DNA of 11,225 nt, taken from positions 1-11,225 of the forward strand of contig CAAGIT010000098.1 in assembly GCA_900769995.1 (NCBI GenBank), in the 5' to 3' direction. Below the pieces are notes generated by a model. The model saw only the letters and a program-made list of their open reading frames with translations, was not told where the DNA came from and made no database searches. Made by a program: the position numbers and the translations under genes. The stretch is from an uncultured Oscillospiraceae bacterium. GTDB taxonomy: Bacteria; Bacillota; Clostridia; Oscillospirales; Oscillospiraceae. This document shows, one piece after another, positions 7,660-11,225 of this stretch; the first letter of the stretch is position 1; every line of letters starts with the position of its first letter.

Positions 7660-7667
7660 CTTCCTTT
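7660..7667 (-). promoter_or_regulatory. Ribosome binding site of the endonuclease gene
   Basis: AAAGGAAG on the minus strand lies 7 bases before the ATG at 7652 and fixes that start rather than the upstream ATG at 7718. Confidence 0.75.
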
Positions 7668-7718
7668 CAAGAAAATAAGTTTGTGTTCGGCATCACGGGA
7701 AAACGTCGTTATTATCAA

Positions 7719-8155
7719 ACACCTCCAGTTTCCTTCCGGCCTTTCATCGTCAACAAGGAATCATCTTGTCGGGTAGCCGCTCATTCACAACACATTTGAA
7801 TGACCGAACAACCAAAAAGGGGATAAATTCTATAAAGGCGAAAGCGTTTCGCCAAAGTGCACAAAAAAGATTGCATAATATTGGCGGCATGAAAAGCTTT
7901 TTTGTATATTTTTACGAAAGCCTTTGGTGAATCCGCACAAAAGAATATCTTAATTCGCATGGTTTTGTATCACTGTACACAATGATAGCATACTGCTTCA
8001 CGTATTTCAAGCATAATTTTCAAAATATTTTGATTTTTTTTACAGATTATGTATGCAGCACAATGCAGGTATGGATATTCTGGGTTGTACAGAATGCATA
8101 AGCAATGTCGTCCGAACGAGAAAGAATATAAATTTTTTGCTATTTTGTAGAAATA
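7719..8155. other. AT-rich intergenic DNA without a gene
   Basis: Between the endonuclease leader and the rpsU promoter I find no credible coding frame; the open frames here lack ribosome binding sites and family resemblance. The stretch from about 7860 to 8160 is clearly more AT-rich than the genes on either side. It contains a 14-base palindrome TCAAAATATTTTGA (8020-8033) followed by a T run, too AT-only to call a terminator, and two short TGTACA-containing words near 7974 and 8086. Apart from the predicted endonuclease promoter at 7827-7855, nothing else stands out. Confidence 0.6.
7827..7855 (-). promoter_or_regulatory. Predicted sigma-A promoter of the endonuclease gene with overlapping inverted repeat
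   Basis: On the minus strand, TTGGCG (7855-7850) and TAGAAT (7832-7827) are spaced by 17 bases. The inverted repeat GGCGAAAGCGTTTCGCC (7837-7853; 7-bp arms, 3-base centre) covers part of the -35 box and most of the spacer, a position suited to a repressor operator. The start of transcription near 7820 would give a leader of roughly 168 nt. This is prediction from sequence only. Confidence 0.5.
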
Positions 8156-8159
8156 ATGC

Positions 8160-8188
8160 TTGACTTTTTGCTATGCGTTCACTATAAT
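8160..8188 (+). promoter_or_regulatory. Sigma-A promoter of rpsU
   Basis: TTGACT (8160-8165) and a consensus TATAAT (8183-8188) are spaced by exactly 17 bases. Transcription should start near 8195, giving a leader of about 63 nt. This is the best promoter in the window, fitting for an abundant ribosomal protein. Confidence 0.88.
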
Positions 8189-8195
8189 CATTTTT

Positions 8196-8238
8196 GCCGT
8201 TTAACGGCCCTGAAAGCATCCTGGATCGAGCCGGATGC
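8196..8238 (+). promoter_or_regulatory. rpsU leader: palindrome and second hairpin
   Basis: At the predicted 5' end of the transcript lies the 13-base palindrome GCCGTTTAACGGC (8196-8208). It is followed by GCATCC (8216-8221) pairing with GGATGC (8233-8238) around an 11-base loop, just before the ribosome binding site GGAGGGAGG. Either could act as an operator, an mRNA-stabilising 5' hairpin or a binding site for autoregulation; none of these is shown by sequence alone. Confidence 0.4.
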
Positions 8239-8257
8239 GTCGGAGGGAGGGAAATCA

Positions 8258-8440
8258 ATGTCTGAAATCCGTGTCAAAGAGAACGAGTCTTTGGAGAGTG
8301 CTCTGAAGCGCTTTAAGAGAAGCTGCCAGAAGGATGGCGTTATCGCTGAAGTTAAGAAGAGAGAGCATTACGTCAGCCCGAGTCTCAAGCGGAAGCAGAA
8401 GTCCGAAGCTGCTCGTAAAAACAAGAGAAGAGGCTATTGA
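8258..8440 (+). CDS. rpsU: 30S ribosomal protein bS21
   Basis: A 60-residue basic protein with the bS21 pattern: EIRVKENESLESALKRFKRSC, then a Lys/Arg-rich helix including EVKKREHYVSPSLKRKQKSEAARK and a KNKRRGY end. bS21 sits on the 30S platform near the anti-Shine-Dalgarno sequence and helps translation initiation. ATG 8258 follows a very strong GGAGGGAGG site at 8242-8250; an in-frame upstream ATG at 8156 precedes the promoter -10 box and cannot be the start. It has its own promoter and terminator, so it is monocistronic here, not linked to the yqeY-like genes seen in other Firmicutes. Confidence 0.97.
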   Translation: MSEIRVKENESLESALKRFKRSCQKDGVIAEVKKREHYVSPSLKRKQKSEAARKNKRRGY

Positions 8441-8461
8441 TTCCCATTTCTTGTAATATCT

Positions 8462-8491
8462 AAAGCGTCCTGCTGAGGCAGGACGCTTTTT
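8462..8491 (+). terminator. Rho-independent terminator of rpsU
   Basis: GCGTCCTGC (8465-8473) pairs perfectly with GCAGGACGC (8478-8486) around TGAG. AAA before and TTTTT after extend the stem and give the U tail. It lies about 20 bases after the rpsU stop. Confidence 0.95.
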
Positions 8492-8502
8492 CATGATTCC
8501 TG

Positions 8503-8534
8503 TTGCAAAATGCGGCGTTTTGCTGTAATATATA
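8503..8534 (+). promoter_or_regulatory. Possible promoter of xdhC
   Basis: TTGCAA (8503-8508) is followed after 17 bases by TAATAT (8526-8531); TATATA at 8529-8534 is an alternative -10. The match is moderate, but a promoter is needed here because the rpsU terminator lies just upstream. Confidence 0.45.
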
Positions 8535-8562
8535 GGAAAGAATGTGCAGAGGAGGCTCAACG

Positions 8563-9528
8563 ATGCAGAAGCTGTTTCAAAAGGTATATACCGCCTTGGA
8601 GGGCGGAGAACGTGTCGTTTTATGTACAATTTTGGCAAGCTCCGGTTCTTCGCCGCGGGGTGCCGGTGCTCGAATGGCGGTGTTCGCGGATGGCACAACT
8701 GCCGGTACGGTAGGCGGCGGTGCCGTTGAGCTGATTGCTGCCAAAGAAGCGTTAGAAGTTCTGCAAAACGGCAATACCCGTGTCCGTGCTTTTTGTCTTG
8801 CGCCCGAACAGGTCGCTTCCATAGGCATGATCTGCGGTGGTGAGGTGACGATTTATTATCAACTTTTGACCCCCGACGACTGTAAAAAAATTGGTCAGAT
8901 TCTCAAAGCACTGGACAGCGATGCCAATAGCTGGCTCTATCTGCGCTTGAAGAATGGTGTTGTGGAGAGCTTTGAAGTTGTCGATACGCCAACCGACCCT
9001 GAATTATACACATCTCGTGCTGTCCTGAAAAAGGGAGAGCCGTTGATCTATGTGGAGCCCCTGGTGCGTGCAGGCAGAGTTTATATCTTTGGCGGCGGTC
9101 ATGTCGGACAGGCACTGGTGCCGGTCTTGGCGAACCTTGGGTTCCGCGTTACGGTCTATGATAATCGGAAGGAGCTTGCGGATTTGAAGCATTTTCCGAT
9201 GGCGTCGGAGGTCATATACGGCGATTATCACAACATTTCCGTGAAACTGACGGAGCATGATTACGCGGTGATTATGACTCCGGGGCATCAAGCGGATTTT
9301 GCATTGCTGGAACAAATTTTACGTTATAAGACACGCTATGTCGGCTGCATCGGATCACGCAGCAAAATTGCGCGCACACAACAGCTTTTACGTGAAGCGG
9401 GGATCGAGGAAGCCGCAATTCAATCCGTTCATTCGCCCATTGGATTACCGATTCTTGCGGAAACCCCCGCGGAAATTGCCATCAGCATCGCTGCGGAGCT
9501 GATCCGGTGCAGGGCAGAGAACCGATAA
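8563..9528 (+). CDS. xdhC: XdhC/CoxI family molybdenum hydroxylase maturation factor
   Basis: XdhC proteins bind the molybdenum cofactor, help its sulfuration and insert it into xanthine dehydrogenase-like enzymes. The 321-residue frame shows both domains. The N-terminal XdhC_CoxI part has GSSPRGAGARMAV (28-40), GTVGGGAVE (48-56) and GMICGG (88-93), whose Cys is conserved in the family. The C-terminal Rossmann part has YIFGGGHVGQAL (174-185), MTPGHQAD (238-245), GCIGSRSK (261-268), HSPIGLPI (290-297) and TPAEIAISI (301-309). ATG 8563 follows AGAGGAGG (8548-8555) by 7 bases; a GTG at 8542 lies before that site and is excluded. No hydroxylase, MoCo synthesis or selenium genes are visible nearby; the converging flavoprotein gene begins its 3' end 38 bases away. 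No clear hairpin terminator follows. Confidence 0.93.
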   Translation: MQKLFQKVYTALEGGERVVLCTILASSGSSPRGAGARMAVFADGTTAGTVGGGAVELIAAKEALEVLQNGNTRVRAFCLAPEQVASIGMICGGEVTIYYQLLTPDDCKKIGQILKALDSDANSWLYLRLKNGVVESFEVVDTPTDPELYTSRAVLKKGEPLIYVEPLVRAGRVYIFGGGHVGQALVPVLANLGFRVTVYDNRKELADLKHFPMASEVIYGDYHNISVKLTEHDYAVIMTPGHQADFALLEQILRYKTRYVGCIGSRSKIARTQQLLREAGIEEAAIQSVHSPIGLPILAETPAEIAISIAAELIRCRAENR

Positions 9529-9566
9529 ATGCAGGCTTGGAGCGGGACTGAACTGATTATTCGTTT

Positions 9567-10460
9567 TTACGATATTTCATTCAGATAGGAAATGGCTTGA
9601 TATGCGGCAATCGCACCGTCGGACGCTGCGGTGACGATCTGCCGCAATGCCTTTTTCCTGACATCTCCGGCTATAAAAACGCCTGCAATGGGCGTTTTTG
9701 TGTCCTCGCCGGCAAGTACATACCCGTATTCGTCGGTTGCAAGCTGACCCTGTATGACTCGACTCTGCGGTTCACGTCCGATGGCAATGAATAGTCCGTC
9801 CACTGGCAGGTATTTTGTTTTATCGTCGGTTTGCACGCTGACAGCCTGTAGGCGGTCTGCTGCATGGAGCTGAGCAACTTGACTGCTCGGATGCAGGATA
9901 ATTCCCGCCTTGCTGATTTGCGCCCGCAGATGTGCTTCTGCCCGAAGCGATGGTTTGCGGAAGATCAAATGAACCTCTTTGCAGATAACTGCCAGCTCCA
10001 ATGCTTCGGAAACCGCAGAATTGCCCCCGCCGACAACGGCGACGGTACGATTTTTGAATAAACGCCCGTCACAGGTCGCGCAATAGCTGACACCGCGCCC
10101 GATCAGTTCCGTCTCCAAAGGAAGACCCAGCTTTCGCGGTGAGGCACCGGTTGCAAGAATGATGCAAGAGCTGCGTAATTGTTCGCCGTTCACTGTAACA
10201 AGCTTGTTTTGCAGGTCGATGTGCGTTGCGGCACCGTGCAGGATCTTAACACCCGCTTGTTCTGCTTGCGTTGTAATTTGACCGGATAGCTCTGCACCAT
10301 TCGTGAGTATACCGGGATAGTTTTCGATTGTGCCGGCGGTTGCGATTTGACCGCCTAAAGCACCCGCCTCGATCAGAAGTACATCAAATCCGGAATGCGT
10401 GCAATAAATTCCGGCAGTCAACCCGGCAGCACCGCCGCCAACGATGATTACATCCGGCAT
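9567..10460 (-). CDS. Thioredoxin-reductase-like FAD/pyridine nucleotide-disulfide oxidoreductase
   Basis: The 297-residue protein has the low-molecular-weight thioredoxin reductase layout. FAD binding: VIIVGGGAAGLTAGIY at 4-19 and IAGDVRKKALRQIVTAASDGAIAA at 263-286 (GD plus the RQ/DGA motif). The redox-active disulfide is SYCATCDGRLF with C127 and C130. The inserted pyridine nucleotide domain has VVGGGNSAV (142-150) and FRKPSLRAEA (167-176), where R168, K169 and R173 occupy the places of the usual HRRxxxR, which suggests NADPH use. It would reduce thioredoxin or a thioredoxin-like partner, but no thioredoxin gene is adjacent, so the substrate is open. Start MPDV was chosen because GGGGTGAT (10464-10471) lies just upstream; a longer frame reaching 10517 lacks support. 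No clear promoter was found in the short gap to the divergent tRNA promoter. Confidence 0.9.
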   Translation of the reverse strand: MPDVIIVGGGAAGLTAGIYCTHSGFDVLLIEAGALGGQIATAGTIENYPGILTNGAELSGQITTQAEQAGVKILHGAATHIDLQNKLVTVNGEQLRSSCIILATGASPRKLGLPLETELIGRGVSYCATCDGRLFKNRTVAVVGGGNSAVSEALELAVICKEVHLIFRKPSLRAEAHLRAQISKAGIILHPSSQVAQLHAADRLQAVSVQTDDKTKYLPVDGLFIAIGREPQSRVIQGQLATDEYGYVLAGEDTKTPIAGVFIAGDVRKKALRQIVTAASDGAIAAYQAISYLNEIS

Positions 10461-10463
10461 AAT

Positions 10464-10471
10464 ATCACCCC
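10464..10471 (-). promoter_or_regulatory. Ribosome binding site of the thioredoxin-reductase-like gene
   Basis: GGGGTGAT on the minus strand matches the 3' half of the full Shine-Dalgarno sequence (GGUGAU) and places ATG 10460 as the start, giving a protein that begins directly with the FAD-binding strand. Confidence 0.6.
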
Positions 10472-10505
10472 GAGAATAGTATGCCCAAACTGCTGAAAAA
10501 AAGGC

Positions 10506-10534
10506 TTGCAATTTCAAAAAGAATGTGCTATCAT
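10506..10534 (+). promoter_or_regulatory. Promoter of tRNA-Val
   Basis: TTGCAA (10506-10511) and TATCAT (10529-10534) are spaced by 17 bases, placing the transcript start near 10541, about 20 bases before the mature tRNA. Confidence 0.7.
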
Positions 10535-10560
10535 ATATGCCGTAAGTATTATAGCTACTT

Positions 10561-10637
10561 GGAGGCTTAGCTCAGCTGGTTAGAGCGCCTGCTTCACACG
10601 CAGGAGGTCACTGGTTCGAGTCCAGTAGTCTCCACCA
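10561..10637 (+). tRNA. tRNA-Val (anticodon CAC)
   Basis: A full cloverleaf can be drawn. Acceptor stem GGAGGCT (10561-10567) pairs with AGTCTCC (10627-10633) with one G-T pair. The D arm has GCTC/GAGC with GG in the loop. The anticodon arm CCTGC-TTCACAC-GCAGG puts CAC at 10595-10597, reading GUG valine codons. The T arm is ACTGG-TTCGAGT-CCAGT. Discriminator A and CCA are encoded (10634-10637). Its 3' end is a likely integration site, given the recombinase gene 277 bases further on. Confidence 0.97.
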
Positions 10638-10680
10638 AAGAAAATCCTTAGAGCCGCAAGGCTTTGAGGATTTTTCTTTT
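10638..10680 (+). terminator. Rho-independent terminator of tRNA-Val
   Basis: AAAATCCTTAGAGCC (10641-10655) pairs along its full length with 10660-10674 (two G-T pairs) around a GCAA tetraloop and is followed by TCTTTT. It begins directly behind the CCA end. Confidence 0.88.
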
Positions 10681-10703
10681 CCCAGAACCAGGAAATATTG
10701 GGT

Positions 10704-10745
10704 GGCCGGACTTGCTGTAATTTGCGGCAAAATCCGGCCTTTTTT
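10704..10745 (+). terminator. Second terminator-like hairpin behind tRNA-Val
   Basis: GGCCGGA (10704-10710) pairs with TCCGGCC (10733-10739). Inside, TTGCTGT pairs with GCGGCAA around AATTT. Six Ts follow. It reads on the plus strand but no second plus-strand gene precedes it, so it is either a backup terminator or a remnant of the locus before insertion of the element. Confidence 0.72.
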
Positions 10746-10752
10746 CATGCCT

Positions 10753-10904
10753 TTGTTGCAAAAGTGTTGCAAATTTTTCTTGTCCTTCAATCCTTTGCGC
10801 CGCAATGGATTGGAGGATTTTTCTGTGTCCGTTGGAGATTACACACTTATCCAGCAGGGCAGTCACCTTTGCAAAGATGTCGATTGTTGCAAATTTGCAA
10901 CAAT
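10753..10904. repeat. Repeated GTTGCAAA words ending in a 22-bp perfect palindrome
   Basis: TTGTTGCAAA occurs at 10753-10762 and 10884-10893. TGTTGCAAATTT occurs at 10765-10776 and again exactly 120 bases further at 10885-10896. The last copy is half of a perfect 22-bp palindrome at 10883-10904 (half-site ATTGTTGCAAA), ending 9 bases from the recombinase stop codon. No T run flanks the palindrome on either strand, so it does not look like a terminator. Such clustered direct and inverted copies beside an integrase gene resemble arm-type recombinase or excisionase binding sites; that is inference. Confidence 0.65.
10789..10824. repeat. Degenerate copy of the tRNA-Val terminator sequence
   Basis: The 36 bases from 10789 (AATCCTTTGCGCCGCAA then TGGATTGGAGGATTTTTCT) align with 10643-10677 of the tRNA-Val terminator with few mismatches and one single-base gap, including GCCGCAA and GAGGATTTTTCT. 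It still can form a weaker hairpin. The spacing between the copies is about 146 bases. Confidence 0.55.
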
Positions 10905-10913
10905 TGAACAAAA

Positions 10914-11225
10914 TCAGGAGCTTCTCAAAGCGTTCCGCACCTTCTCAGCAGTCTGCGCTTCCCTGGAGCGGCGGTCATAGTGGGTATAGACACGCAAGGT
11001 CATGTCCACCGTACTGTGTCCCGCCAAATACTGCACTTCCTTAATATCCAGTCCTGCTTCAAAGAGGCGGGTAATATAGGTGTGCCGCAGAATGTGAGCC
11101 GTCACATGGGTTTCCGGCAATTCCCGCTCGATCAGCTTCCACATGCTCTTGTAGGAAGACTTTGTCAGCGGCTGGTGATTCTCCATAGCAATGACGTACT
11201 GGGAGTGAGAATTTTTCTTCCGGGC
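10914..11225 (-). CDS. Tyrosine recombinase (phage/ICE-type integrase), C-terminal part
   Basis: The frame is open to the right edge of the window, so only the last ~103 residues are seen; an in-frame ATG at 11186 is internal. The catalytic C-terminal domain is recognisable: SQYVIAMENHQPLTKSSYKSMW, then HILRHTYITRLFEAGLDIKEVQYLAGHSTVDMTLRVYTHY. This contains the HxLR box (H and R), the GHS histidine and the nucleophile Tyr in VYTHY, in correct order, so the visible part is intact. Such integrases insert phages and conjugative elements, often at tRNA 3' ends. The gene reads toward tRNA-Val with a 276-base gap that would hold the attachment site and arm sites. The rest of the element lies outside the window. 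Confidence 0.92.
   Translation of the reverse strand, partial: ARKKNSHSQYVIAMENHQPLTKSSYKSMWKLIERELPETHVTAHILRHTYITRLFEAGLDIKEVQYLAGHSTVDMTLRVYTHYDRRSREAQTAEKVRNALRSS

Noticed and set aside
6813..7799. Plus-strand open frame of 328 codons opposite the endonuclease
   Set aside because: It is in register with the endonuclease codons, has no ribosome binding site, and the opposite strand carries a signal peptide, catalytic motifs and a good start.
7653..7826. Known riboswitch in the nuclease leader
   Set aside because: Small stems can be drawn, but I could not match the conserved core of any riboswitch class I know.
8020..8041. Palindrome TCAAAATATTTTGA followed by a T run as a terminator
   Set aside because: All-AT stem would be too weak, and no plus-strand gene ends upstream of it.
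8040..8258. Small minus-strand protein upstream of rpsU
   Set aside because: It spans the rpsU promoter and leader, has no ribosome binding site and no family resemblance.
10608..10911. Two minus-strand frames overlapping the tRNA-Val end and its terminators, and the plus-strand frames at 10698-11044
   Set aside because: They run through tRNA, hairpins and palindromes or oppose the integrase, have no ribosome binding sites, and are the kind of spurious proteins often predicted beside tRNA genes.

Overview
The window looks like chromosomal DNA from a low-to-moderate GC Gram-positive bacterium, most likely a gut-type Clostridia member (Oscillospiraceae/Ruminococcaceae-like). Supporting signs are the order rdgB - yhbY - nadD/yqeK - LCP gene - rsfS - leuS, strong AGGAGG-type ribosome binding sites, canonical sigma-A promoters, U-tailed hairpin terminators and a secreted nuclease with a Gly/Ser/Thr linker. 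The taxonomic call rests on gene order and protein style, not on a database search.

Region 1 (1-6140, + strand) is one tightly packed housekeeping operon whose promoter lies left of the window. It holds the C-terminal end of rdgB (XTP/dITP pyrophosphatase), yhbY (ribosome-associated CRM protein), a fused nadD-yqeK (NAD synthesis plus HD-type Ap4A hydrolase), a divergent LytR-CpsA-Psr (LCP) membrane protein, rsfS (ribosome silencing factor) and leuS (leucyl-tRNA synthetase). Genes overlap by 7 and 4 bases or lie 3 to 28 bases apart. The operon ends at a perfect hairpin. A second perfect hairpin right behind it serves the converging nuclease gene.

Region 2 (6149-8257) carries a secreted endonuclease I family protein on the minus strand, with signal peptide, nuclease domain, a linker made of 15-bp tandem repeats and a C-terminal beta-rich module. 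Its likely promoter overlaps a 17-base inverted repeat and its leader is about 170 nt long. The rest of this region is about 430 bases of AT-rich DNA without a gene.

Region 3 (8160-10460) holds monocistronic rpsU (bS21) with a near-perfect promoter, a palindrome in the leader and a strong terminator; then xdhC (molybdenum hydroxylase maturation factor) with no hydroxylase genes beside it; and a convergent thioredoxin-reductase-like flavoprotein.

Region 4 (10506-11225) has a tRNA-Val(CAC) gene with its own promoter, encoded CCA and a strong terminator, followed by a second terminator-like hairpin, a degenerate copy of the first terminator, repeated GTTGCAAA motifs, a 22-bp perfect palindrome and the C-terminal part of a tyrosine recombinase reading toward the tRNA. 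This looks like the left edge of an integrative element inserted at the tRNA 3' end; its body would lie beyond the right end of the window. I see no clear novel multi-gene system here. The best leads are the element boundary and its repeats, the nadD-yqeK fusion, and the regulated-looking nuclease promoter.
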